Part shown: in pieces, positions 56,608 through 64,000 of the stretch
How positions within the stretch are numbered: position 1 is the first letter of the stretch
Layout of the letters: every line of letters begins with the position of its first letter
From: CAIWHR01 sp963779805
GTDB taxonomy: Bacteria > Pseudomonadota > Gammaproteobacteria > Burkholderiales > Casimicrobiaceae
Length of the DNA stretch: 64,000 nucleotides
Direction: 5' to 3'
NCBI GenBank assembly: GCA_963779805.1
Contig: CAVZZN010000003.1
Location: forward strand, 682,001 to 746,000
The notes under the pieces: generated by a model
What the model saw: the letters and a program-made list of their open reading frames with translations, nothing else
Told to the model about the DNA's origin: nothing
The model's database searches: none
Made by a program: the position numbers and the translations under genes

Positions 56608-57578
56608 TGCTTCGCGAGGCCGAGGCTCTTCATCACCTCGCCCATCGCGACGTACTCGGTGTCGATCAGCTTGCGGAAATCGGCCGCGCTGCTCGCTTCG
56701 ACTTGGATCCCGCGCGATTGCATGTACTTCTCGAACTTGTCGCTGCGCGCAGCGTCGCGAAACGCCTTCTCGAGGATCGCCATGCGATCGGCGGGAATGC
56801 CCTTGGGCGCGATCAGGCCGTGCCACAGCACCGTCTGCGTCTCCGGCACGCCGATGTCGGTGAGGCTCGAGGCGCCGGGCACGGCATCCACCCTCTTGGC
56901 GGTGGTGACGAGCAGGCACTTGGCCTTGTTCTCCTTCACGTACGGCAGGATCGGCGTGATCGAGCCCGCGTAGATGTCGATGTGCCCGCCGAGGAACGCC
57001 TTGAGGGTCTCGCCGGCGCCGCCGAACGGAACCGGCCGCGCCTTGGCGCCCACCTTCGAGAAGATGCGCTCGGCGGCGAGATGCAGCGTGCCGCCGATGC
57101 CGTCGTTGCCGTAGGTGTACTTGCCGGGATTCGCCTTGAGCTGCTCGATGAACTCCTTGCCGTCCTTGGCGGGGAACTCCGGCTTGGTGCAGAAGATCGT
57201 CGCCGCCGAATCGACGAGCGTCACCGCGGCGTAGTCGTTCGGCGAGTACGGCGCCGGCTGCATGTGCGGCGTCATCGTGAGCGGCGCGTTCCACAGGCCG
57301 CCGAGCGTGTAGCCGTCGGGTTTCGCGCGCACGACGCTGGTGGTGCCGATGAAGCCGCCGCCACCCACCTTGTTCGAGACCACCACCTTCTGGCCGAGGG
57401 CCGGCTCGGCGATCTCGGCCAGCATGCGGAACGCGATGTCCGTGCCGCCGCCCGCCGCGGTGGGCACGATGATCTCGATGGGCTTCGACGGAAATTTCTC
57501 CTGCGCCGCCGCGTTGCCGGCCAGCATCGAAGCAACGACGGCGACCAGCGCCGCGCACATCCTGGAAAAGCGACTCAT
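56604..57578 (-). CDS. tctC: Tripartite tricarboxylate transporter substrate-binding protein (Bug family)
   Basis: A 324-residue intact Bug protein. The signal peptide is ALVAVVASMLAGNAAAQ; PSKPIEIIVPTAAGGGTDI is the first ligand-loop block, GGGGFIGTTSVVRAKPDGYT the second, and YTYGNDGIGGTLHLAAERI and GGHIDIYAGSITPILPYV follow. It captures a carboxylated ligand in the periplasm for TctAB. A strong GGAGG site lies 6 bases before ATG 57578, and 102 bases separate it from the upstream gene. Confidence 0.9.
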   Translation of the reverse strand: MSRFSRMCAALVAVVASMLAGNAAAQEKFPSKPIEIIVPTAAGGGTDIAFRMLAEIAEPALGQKVVVSNKVGGGGFIGTTSVVRAKPDGYTLGGLWNAPLTMTPHMQPAPYSPNDYAAVTLVDSAATIFCTKPEFPAKDGKEFIEQLKANPGKYTYGNDGIGGTLHLAAERIFSKVGAKARPVPFGGAGETLKAFLGGHIDIYAGSITPILPYVKENKAKCLLVTTAKRVDAVPGASSLTDIGVPETQTVLWHGLIAPKGIPADRMAILEKAFRDAARSDKFEKYMQSRGIQVEASSAADFRKLIDTEYVAMGEVMKSLGLAKQ

Positions 57579-57680
57579 GACTTGCCTCCTCCTCGTAGTT
57601 GACTGCCGATCGAGCCTCTCCGGTGTCGATGCGCGCGACCGGCATCGTGCAAGTGCGCGCACCGGCGAGAGGCGGAGTGC

Positions 57681-58628
57681 TCAGACGGGTCCATAGGCAC
57701 GCTGAAGCGTCGTCTGCTTGGCCTCGAGCGCGCGCACGATGCTCGCCATCAGCGCGTTGGTCGGGGCCGGCAGGCCGATGCGCTCGGCTTCGCGCACGAG
57801 CGCGGCGTTGAGCGCGTCGATCTCGGTGGGCCGGCCCGCGAGCATGTCGAGCAGCATCGAGGGCATCGCATTCGGTATCACGCGCCCGAATTCGTGCACG
57901 CGCCGCACCGGGTCGTCGAAGTCGGGCTCGATGCCTTTCGCCAGCGCCACGCGAAACGCCTCGGTCGCGCACGCTTCGGCGAGTGCGCGCGCTTCCGCAA
58001 TGTCGAGCACCTGCCCGATCCGCAGCGACAGCGCGGTGCACACGGGGCTGAACGCGAGGTTGCAGATGAACTTGCTCCAGATCATCCGGTCCGGATCCGC
58101 GCAGCCCTCGACCCTGAAGCCCGCGCCGCGCCAGAGGTCCACGACGCGTTGCAGCCGCGCCGTGGTGCCGCCGGCGGCCTCGGCGACGTGCACGCGATCC
58201 ATGCCGTTGTGATGCACGGCGCCGGGCTCGGGATTCGAGGCGCCGAACCCGCCGGCGATGCCGACCAGGAAGTCGCGCCCGCCCAGCACGCGCTCCATGA
58301 TCTCCTGGTTGCCGAGGCCGTTCTGGATCGCGAGGACCGCCGTGTCGGAGCCGCGCATCGGCGCGATCGAGCGCGCGGCGGCTTCGAGGTCGCGCAGCTT
58401 CGTGGCGAGCACCACGAGCTCGCATGCGCCCGCTTCGGCGGCATCGCCCGTCGCGTGCGGCCGCACCGTGCGCTCCCCGCTCGCGCCCGTGATCCGCAGG
58501 CCGCGCTCGCGGATGCTCTCGATGTGCTCGCGCCAGATATCCACCAGCCACACGTCGTGGCCGGCCGCCGCGAAGAGCCCGCCGTAGACCGATCCCATGG
58601 CCCCCGCACCAACGATGGCGATCTTCAT
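57681..58628 (-). CDS. 2-dehydropantoate 2-reductase family protein (ApbA/PanE)
   Basis: A 315-residue intact oxidoreductase. KIAIVGAGAMGSVYGGLFA is the NADP motif, LVVLATKLRDLEAAARSI and LAIQNGLGNQEIMERVLGG are standard, MIWSKFICNLAFSPVCTAL contains the catalytic Lys, and RPTEIDALNAALVREAERIG ends the C-terminal helix domain. In this catabolic context it more likely reduces a different 2-keto acid than makes pantoate, so no panE symbol is given. Confidence 0.88.
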   Translation of the reverse strand: MKIAIVGAGAMGSVYGGLFAAAGHDVWLVDIWREHIESIRERGLRITGASGERTVRPHATGDAAEAGACELVVLATKLRDLEAAARSIAPMRGSDTAVLAIQNGLGNQEIMERVLGGRDFLVGIAGGFGASNPEPGAVHHNGMDRVHVAEAAGGTTARLQRVVDLWRGAGFRVEGCADPDRMIWSKFICNLAFSPVCTALSLRIGQVLDIAEARALAEACATEAFRVALAKGIEPDFDDPVRRVHEFGRVIPNAMPSMLLDMLAGRPTEIDALNAALVREAERIGLPAPTNALMASIVRALEAKQTTLQRAYGPV

Positions 58629-58646
58629 GGTTTCTCTTTGAACTCC

Positions 58647-58669
58647 GTGCGGAATGCTTTTCTCCGCAC
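58647..58669 (-). terminator. Hairpin between the ABC-transporter unit and the PanE-like gene
   Basis: GTGCGGA and TCCGCAC form a 7-base stem with a 9-base loop in the 55-base gap. No T tract follows. It may attenuate read-through from the ABC genes into the PanE-Tct genes. Confidence 0.4.
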
Positions 58670-58683
58670 ACGTAGGTGTTGGT

Positions 58684-59503
58684 CTATATACGCACGCCGT
58701 GCTTGAGCGAGTGCCAGATCTCGCGCCGCAGCTCGACGAACGCCGGCGTCGATTTGACATCCTCGTCGCGCGGACGTGCGAACGGCACGCTCGAGCACGC
58801 GGTCGATGCGCGCCGGCCGCGGCGTGAACAGGACGATGCGGTCGGCGAGATAGATCGCCTCCTCGATCGAGTGCGTCACGAACAGCACGGTCTTGCGGTC
58901 CCGCTGCCAGATGGCGAGGAGCTCGTCCTGCAGCAGGTCGCGCGTCTGCACGTCGAGCGCGCCGAACGGCTCGTCCATGAGCAGCACCTCCGGCTCGATG
59001 GCGAGTGCGCGCGCAATCCCCACGCGCTGTTGCATCCCCCCCGAAAGCTGGTGCGGGTAGGCGTGCTCGAAGCCGTTGAGACCCACCCGCTCGATCCAGC
59101 GCTGCGCGCGCTCGCGGCACTCGCGCCGGGGCACGCTCATCATCTCGAGCCCGAACTCCACGTTGCCGATCGCCGTGCGCCACGGCAGCAGATCGAAGCT
59201 CTGGAACACCATCCCGCGCCCGTGCCCGGCGCCGCGCACGGGCCGGCCGTCGATCTCGATCGTGCCCGAATCCGGCGCCATGAGGCCGTCGACGATGCGC
59301 AGGAACGTCGACTTGCCGCACCCGCTGGGCCCGACGATGGCGACGAACTCGAGGTCGGCGACGGCGAACGAGATGTCGTTCAGCACGGGCACGCGCGTGC
59401 CGTCGCCGTGCAGGTACGACTTGGTGAGATGCCTCACCTCGAGGCGCGGCGCGGCCGCGCCCGCAACCTGGGTCACCGGATCGGAGGCCGACAGCGCCTT
59501 CAC
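58684..59503 (-). CDS. ABC transporter ATP-binding protein (nitrate/sulfonate/taurine type), frameshifted
   Basis: About 272 residues. Walker A GPSGCGKST, Q-loop VFQSFDLLPWRTA, signature LSGGMQQRVGIARAL, Walker B VLLMDEPFGALD and H-loop VTHSIEEAIYLADRI match SsuB/TauB. An extra base near 58780 shifts the end; skipping it gives FARPRDEDVKSTPAFVELRR and a TAG at 58684. The start is GTG 59503, overlapping the stop of the binding-protein gene. Confidence 0.88.
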
Positions 59504-60516
59504 TTGAGCTCGGAGGCCGCCTGTGCCGCCAGCGAGGTCTCGATCACCTGCGCGGGCTTGACCTTGCCCTCGACGGCCCCGGCCTGCACGTACGCCGGCA
59601 GGAGCGCGTCGAACCACTCGATCTTCATCTCCATGACGTTGGGGAATGCCTTGATGTCGCGCGTGAGGCCTTCCCACACCGGTCGGATCTTCTCGGGCGT
59701 GGCGGTCTTCGCGTCCTTGAGCGTGACGTGCTTGCGGTAGTTTTCCGTGTACCAGTCGAGGTCGGCGTTGGCGCGGCGGAACGCGGTCATCTGCGCCTTC
59801 AGCAGATCGATCACGGCGCGCTCGTTCTCCTTCTTCTTGAGCCATGCCCCGCTGCACGCCCAGATCTCGTTGATCCAGGGCGAGTACTCCTTCCAGGGCT
59901 CGAGCAGGACCTTGTACTTGCCCGTCTTCACCAGCCCGGCGGCCTGGTCGAAGTGCACCGGCACCGCGGCCACGCGGCCGGATTGCAGCGCCTGCATGCG
60001 CGCACCGGAGCCGCCGATCTCGACGATGTTGAGCTTCTTCACGTCCACGCCGCGCTTGAGGAGGGGTCCGAGCAGCATGACGTGCGTGATGTCGCCCTTG
60101 CCGTTGACGGCGACGATGTTGTCCGGCTTCTCGAGGTCCTTGTAGTCGTGCACCTTGTCGGCGTTGGCGAGGAACACGAGGCTCGTCTGGAGGTACCACA
60201 GGCCCACGATCTTGAGGTCGGCCCCCTGCTCGACGGCGCTCAGCACCGTGATCGGATCGGTCTCGCCCAGCTCCGCCGCCCCGGCGATGATCGTCTGGGT
60301 GTTGGTGCGGATCTGGTCGAGCCGCTGCGTGATCGGCTCGTAGCCCATGCCCGGCAGGAGGTCGAGCACCGCCGTCGTGGTCGGCACGTGAATGCCGAGC
60401 GCGAAGCCGAGCAGGTTCACCTTCAGGGGCCGCTTCGCCGCCTGCCCGAACGCCGGAGCGACGGCGCACAATCCCGCCGCTGCGGCTGCCTTCAGTGCAT
60501 CTCGTCGTGTCAACAT
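59500..60516 (-). CDS. ABC transporter substrate-binding protein (NMT1/SsuA type)
   Basis: A 338-residue intact binding protein. The start MLTRRDALKAAAAAGLCAV is a Tat-like or Sec signal (RRDALK). The mature part has the NMT1/TauA pattern: TTTAVLDLLPGMGYEPI, GAAELGETDPITVLSAV, GSGARMQALQSGRVAAVPVH. A strong AGGAGG precedes ATG 60516. It delivers ligand to the two permeases upstream. The ligand is not inferable. Confidence 0.85.
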   Translation of the reverse strand: MLTRRDALKAAAAAGLCAVAPAFGQAAKRPLKVNLLGFALGIHVPTTTAVLDLLPGMGYEPITQRLDQIRTNTQTIIAGAAELGETDPITVLSAVEQGADLKIVGLWYLQTSLVFLANADKVHDYKDLEKPDNIVAVNGKGDITHVMLLGPLLKRGVDVKKLNIVEIGGSGARMQALQSGRVAAVPVHFDQAAGLVKTGKYKVLLEPWKEYSPWINEIWACSGAWLKKKENERAVIDLLKAQMTAFRRANADLDWYTENYRKHVTLKDAKTATPEKIRPVWEGLTRDIKAFPNVMEMKIEWFDALLPAYVQAGAVEGKVKPAQVIETSLAAQAASELK

Positions 60517-60540
60517 CGCACTCCTCCTTTGCCCGGAAGT

Positions 60541-61311
60541 TCACACCCGAACGTTGCTCACCGAGGCCACCCGGTCCTCGTACCACGGCGCGACGCGCCG
60601 CGCGCCGGCCCGCAGCAGCGCATTGGCGGCAACACCTACCAGCATCAGCGTGACCAGCAGCGCGAGCAGCGGTGCGGTCGAGGTCGACAGGCCGGCGCGG
60701 TAGATCATGCCCCCGTAGCCGACGATGATGAACATCTCGGCCACCACCATCGCGCGGATGGCGTGCACGAGCCCGATGCGCATGGCGGTCAGCACGTAGG
60801 GATACAGCGCCGGCAGCAGCACCGCGCGGAAGGCCCGCCAGCGGCTCGCCCCGAACGAGCGCCCGACGTCGATGAACCGCGGGTCGACGCCGCGCGCACC
60901 GTGGTAAACGGTCAGCACCACGTACCACACCGAAGCCGTGAACACGATCGCGGCGCGAAACCAGAAGCCGCTGCCGAATACGAGGATGAACAGCGGAACC
61001 AGCGCCGCCACCGAGGTCACCACGAACATGCTCAGCCACGGATGCAGCAGCGCATCCCAGACGCGCGAGCGCCCCATGACGATCCCGACCGGGATGCCGA
61101 TCGCGCAGGCCCCGGCGTAGCCGACGATCATCTGCCGCAGCGAATTGGCGAGCTCGCGCAGCATCTGCCCGTCGCGCAGCAGCGAGAGGTATTCGGGCAC
61201 GACGACCGAAGGCGGCGCGAACAGGTCCACCCCCACGGCGCGACCGGCGAGCTCCCAGATCGCGAGCGCCGTCGCGATGCCCGCGACGTTGTAGGCGAGG
61301 CGCCGGCTCAT
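60541..61311 (-). CDS. ABC transporter permease (SsuC/TauC type), copy 1
   Basis: A 256-residue intact permease with about six membrane helices. The EAA loop reads VGRSFGASRWRAFRAVLLPALYP and the N terminus VAGIATALAIWELAGRAVG. It shares the layout of the permease just upstream; two different permeases suggest a heterodimeric channel. ATG 61311 overlaps the preceding TGA as ATGA. Confidence 0.88.
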   Translation of the reverse strand: MSRRLAYNVAGIATALAIWELAGRAVGVDLFAPPSVVVPEYLSLLRDGQMLRELANSLRQMIVGYAGACAIGIPVGIVMGRSRVWDALLHPWLSMFVVTSVAALVPLFILVFGSGFWFRAAIVFTASVWYVVLTVYHGARGVDPRFIDVGRSFGASRWRAFRAVLLPALYPYVLTAMRIGLVHAIRAMVVAEMFIIVGYGGMIYRAGLSTSTAPLLALLVTLMLVGVAANALLRAGARRVAPWYEDRVASVSNVRV

Positions 61312-62063
61312 CGCCGCACATGCCACGGCAGCAGCCGCGACTCCAGCGCTTTCAGGCCCTCCTGCGCGGCGAGGCCGAGCAGGCACAGCAGCACGATGTC
61401 GGCGAGCAGCCCCGCGGTATCGAAGCGCTGCGCGCTGTGCTTCATCATCGCCCCGACGTTCACCGCGGCGAGGAACAGCTCGGCCGTGATCATCGCGTTG
61501 ATCGCGCGCACGAGCCCGACGCGCAGCGCCGTGAACAGGAACGGCAGCGAGGCGGGGACCATCACCCGCGCGAAGAGGCGCATGCGCTGCGCTCCGAACG
61601 AGCGGCCGACGGCGAGCAGCGCCGGCTCGATGTTGCGCGCGCCTGCCGCCACGGTCACCAGGATCTCGAAGAAGCACATCACGAACACGAGCGCGACGCG
61701 CGCCTCGAAGAACAGCCCGAACCAGATGATGAGGAAGGGAATCGTGGCGACCGGGGGCACGGCATAGAGCGCGTTGAGCACCGGCTCCACGAAGGCTGCG
61801 ACGCTCGCATTGCGCCCCACCGCGAAGCCCAGCGGAATCGCGAGCGCGAGCGCGAGCAGGAGGCCCACGGCAAGATGGGCGAGCGAGCCGAGCAGCGCCA
61901 TCGGCAACGCACCCGACGCGATGTCCGCGACGAGGCGCGCGAGCACGGCCGTCGGCGGCGCGAACACCACGCGCGGTACGCCGCGCGCCGCCCACTCCCA
62001 GAGCGCGAGCCCCGTCGCCAGCGACACGCCGGTGAGTGCGAAGGTGCGGGCGGCGCGCATCAT
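61308..62063 (-). CDS. ABC transporter permease (SsuC/TauC type), copy 2
   Basis: A 251-residue intact permease. The EAA loop reads VGRSFGAQRMRLFARVMVPAS and an earlier helix LAVGLLLALALAIPLGFAVG. It starts ATGATG at 62063, overlapping the MmgE stop as ATGA. Partner of copy 1. Confidence 0.88.
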   Translation of the reverse strand: MMRAARTFALTGVSLATGLALWEWAARGVPRVVFAPPTAVLARLVADIASGALPMALLGSLAHLAVGLLLALALAIPLGFAVGRNASVAAFVEPVLNALYAVPPVATIPFLIIWFGLFFEARVALVFVMCFFEILVTVAAGARNIEPALLAVGRSFGAQRMRLFARVMVPASLPFLFTALRVGLVRAINAMITAELFLAAVNVGAMMKHSAQRFDTAGLLADIVLLCLLGLAAQEGLKALESRLLPWHVRR

Positions 62064-63441
62064 GGCGCAGAAACCTTGCGCTGCGCACCCGCACGCAGGT
62101 GCGCGCAAAGCGGTTGCAGGTCCGGCAGCCGCTCGAGGTCGGCTACGGCAGCGGCCACCGCTTCGGCATTCGCCTCGCCGAGGACGGGGACGGCGAGCGC
62201 GCGGAACTTCGCCTGCACCGCAGGAGCATCCGCGCTCGGGGGGCGCTCCGATTCGAGCTCGACGCGCGAGCCGTCGTCCAGGGTCACGATGATGCGATGC
62301 GGCCAGCGCTCCGGATAGGCCGCGTCGAGCGCGGGATCGTGCCGCACGCGCACCCGCTCGGCCAGGGCGCGCACGCTCTGCGTCGGGCGCCTCGAGCGCG
62401 TGCGGCACCACGGGCCGGCCGAGGAGCGCGAGCGCTGCGGCGAGCTGATGGCTCAGGATCGCTTCCATGCGCATTGGACGGGCGCGGCCGATCCGATACC
62501 TGCACCGACGTGGCGAAGGTCACGATCTCGACGGCGGCAACCCGCTGCGGGTCGAGCCGCGCCGCGCGCAGGGCTTCGATGGGACCGTGCGTGTAGCGAC
62601 ACGACGCGAACGGCTTCACCGTCGTGCGCGCGAATTCCCAGCGCCGGCCGAGCTCGGCGGCCACGTTCGCGCCGCGTTCGCCGCGCATGACGGCGAGCAC
62701 GCCAAAGCGTCCGTCGAGCACGCCCCGCGGCCCGCGCATGCCGGCCGCCGCGAACGCCGCTGCCACGACGCCCGCTTCGGCGCCGCGCGCCCCGTTGAGG
62801 GCCGTGTCGAGCATCGAGCCATCCTCCTGGTATTGCCGCAATCCCGCCGCGCCTTCGCCGGCGAGCCCGAGGGCGCCGGCCGTGCGCGTCGCATCGAGAT
62901 CGCAGGCCCGCGCCGCGGCCGCGGCGGCGCCGAACGGCGTCGCCGTGCCGGTGCTGTGGAACCCCGCATCGTAATGCGCGGGACCGAGCGCAGCGCAAAC
63001 GCGCGTGGCGACTTCGTAACCGGCGACGATGGCCGCGAGCAGGGTGCGCCCCGACGCCTGCGCAGTCTCCGCGCTTGCGAGCGCCGCGGCAATGACGGCG
63101 CTGCCGGGATGCGCCGGCCCCGTCTCGTAGGTGTCGTCGAAGGTGTGGATGCGCGCGTGCAGCGCGTTGAGGAAGGCGGCCTTCGGCGCCGGCAGGCGGG
63201 CCGCCGCGCCGATCACGCTCGCGTCCGGCGCGCCCGCCCACCGGCCCACGACATCGGCGATGCCGCGCGCACGAGGCTCGTCCACGCCGGCGCAGGCGAC
63301 ACCGATCGTGTCGAGCAGGTGGTCCTTGGCCTTGGCGAGGAGCGCCGGCGGCACGTCCTCGCAGCGCAGGCTCGCAGCGAAGGCCGCGAGGGTCTCGCTC
63401 GCGCTCGTCGCAACGCCTGCGGGCTCGCGTGCGCCGGTCAT
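62060..63441 (-). CDS. MmgE/PrpD family protein, frameshifted
   Basis: About 455 residues: HLLDTIGVACAGVDEPRARG, FLNALHARIHTFDDTYETG, HPGSAVIAAALASAETAQAS, GYEVATRVCAALG, HYDAGFHSTGTATPFGAAAA and ALGLAGEGAAGLRQYQEDGS are all MmgE/PrpD blocks (2-methylcitrate dehydratase and related lyases, also aconitate decarboxylase). Breaks near 62505 and 62390 are one-base extras joining SDR to RPSNAMEAILSHQL and then to MRALAERVRVRHDP-like sequence. It is a hydro-lyase or isomerase on a carboxylic acid here. Confidence 0.87.
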
Positions 63442-63445
63442 CGCG

Positions 63446-64000
63446 CTACGCCGCCTCGCGCGCGCGACGCGCGGCGCGCACCGCGGCGAGGGTGGCGATC
63501 AGGTTGCCGTCGCGGTCCACGACGGCGGCGCTGCCGGGGCCGATGACCGCCGTCGATTCCGGCTCCTCGATCACGGCGGGACCGCGCAGGCGCCTGCCCG
63601 GGGCGAGCGCGAAGCGGTCGTACACGGCGCAGTCCACGAACCGTCCCGCTTCCGCGAAGTAGACGCGACGGGTGCCCTTGCGCGCGCTGCGTCCGGCGGC
63701 ATCGATCGGGGCGAGGTCGAGGTCGGGCTTCGGACCGGTGACGGTCACGCGCCAGCTCACGATCTCGATCGGCACGTCGGGATTGAGCCGGTAATAGCGC
63801 TCCCGGTAATCGGCGATGAACCGCGCGCGCACCGCGTCGAGATGCGGCCGCGCGATGCGCGCGTTCGGAAGCGGCACCGGCAGCGTGTAGCTCTGGCCCG
63901 CGAACCGCACGGCGGCCTCGCGCTTCACGACGCACGCGGCGGCGCGCACGCCGGCGGCGCGCACCAGCTCCCCGGCCTCCGCCGCGAGCTCGGCCAGGAT
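63446..64000 (-). CDS. Hydantoinase/oxoprolinase subunit A-like protein, C-terminal part (cut by window edge)
   Basis: The visible 184 residues match the C-terminal region of HyuA proteins: HLDAVRARFIADYRERYY, IEIVSWRVTVTGPKPDLDL, RVYFAEAGRFVDCAVYDR, LRGPAVIEEPESTAVIGPG and VVDRDGNLIATL. This would be a second subunit A in the cluster, different from the one at 49604. The stop is 4 bases before the MmgE ATG. The rest lies outside the window. Confidence 0.82.
   Translation of the reverse strand: MLAELAAEAGELVRAAGVRAAACVVKREAAVRFAGQSYTLPVPLPNARIARPHLDAVRARFIADYRERYYRLNPDVPIEIVSWRVTVTGPKPDLDLAPIDAAGRSARKGTRRVYFAEAGRFVDCAVYDRFALAPGRRLRGPAVIEEPESTAVIGPGSAAVVDRDGNLIATLAAVRAARRAREAA

Noticed and set aside
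57681..58628. Naming this gene panE for pantothenate synthesis
   Set aside because: The fold fits, but its place inside a transporter/catabolic cluster makes another 2-keto acid more likely.

Overview
The window is very GC-rich and reads as a betaproteobacterial chromosome fragment, most likely Burkholderiales. The reasons are a split hemCD/hemXY gene set, ubiA and ubiD, a DUF883 protein, a tripartite tricarboxylate (Tct/Bug) transporter and paired hydantoinase/oxoprolinase subunits. Taxonomy is inferred from gene content only. Sequence quality is a central caveat. About 50 times a conserved protein changes reading frame, and almost every case is repaired by ignoring one extra base. This looks like insertion-type errors of an unpolished long-read assembly, so genes described as frameshifted are probably intact in the organism.

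Region 1 (1-31.7 kb) is core chromosome. It holds a MalQ-TreY glucan/trehalose fusion (cut by the left edge), an SDR plus FAH-hydrolase pair, proline iminopeptidase, bioA, PBP4 (dacB), small membrane proteins, a cupin, ubiD, an MFS transporter, and a minus-strand run of SDR, SRPBCC, hydrolase, ubiA and epimerase genes. It continues with a flavin/iron-sulfur reductase, hemX-hemY, an HHH-domain protein, an EamA transporter, a 2-hydroxyacid dehydrogenase, hemC-hemD, a thioredoxin-fold protein, a 2OG-Fe(II) oxygenase, denD and dusA. Five of the seven convergent gene junctions in this region carry a palindromic repeat with the core TACTCNGAGTA. The repeats form inverted pairs, some with arm extensions specific to the locus, and I saw none elsewhere in the window.

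Region 2 (31.9-48.7 kb) looks like an accessory metal and envelope-stress island. It has arsR, an arsenate reductase and acr3, then an ECF sigma factor and two copies of a module made of a CSC-motif permease plus a small CxxC thioredoxin, with DUF2798, OsmC, UspA and cation-diffusion genes. On the minus strand follow a LolD-like ATPase, an FtsX-like permease, a lipoprotein-sorting-like protein, an outer-membrane protein and a phospholipase-D lipoprotein. A DUF4395 protein, a Spy-like protein and a Crp/Fnr regulator close the island. Three TATGA-N6-TCATA sites around the regulator suggest a small local regulon.

Region 3 (48.7-64 kb) is one long minus-strand catabolic and transport cluster. In transcription order it has a hydantoinase/oxoprolinase A-like gene (cut by the right edge), MmgE/PrpD, two ABC permeases, a solute-binding protein, an ABC ATPase, a ketopantoate-reductase-like enzyme, TctC, TctB, TctA, an isocitrate-lyase/PEP-mutase-family enzyme, hydantoinase B, hydantoinase A and an EamA transporter. 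Most junctions overlap or lie within a few bases, which suggests coupled expression for uptake and breakdown of an organic acid or cyclic amide. The substrate cannot be read from sequence. No rRNA, tRNA, CRISPR array or insertion sequence was recognised, and no gap longer than 300 bases lacks a gene.
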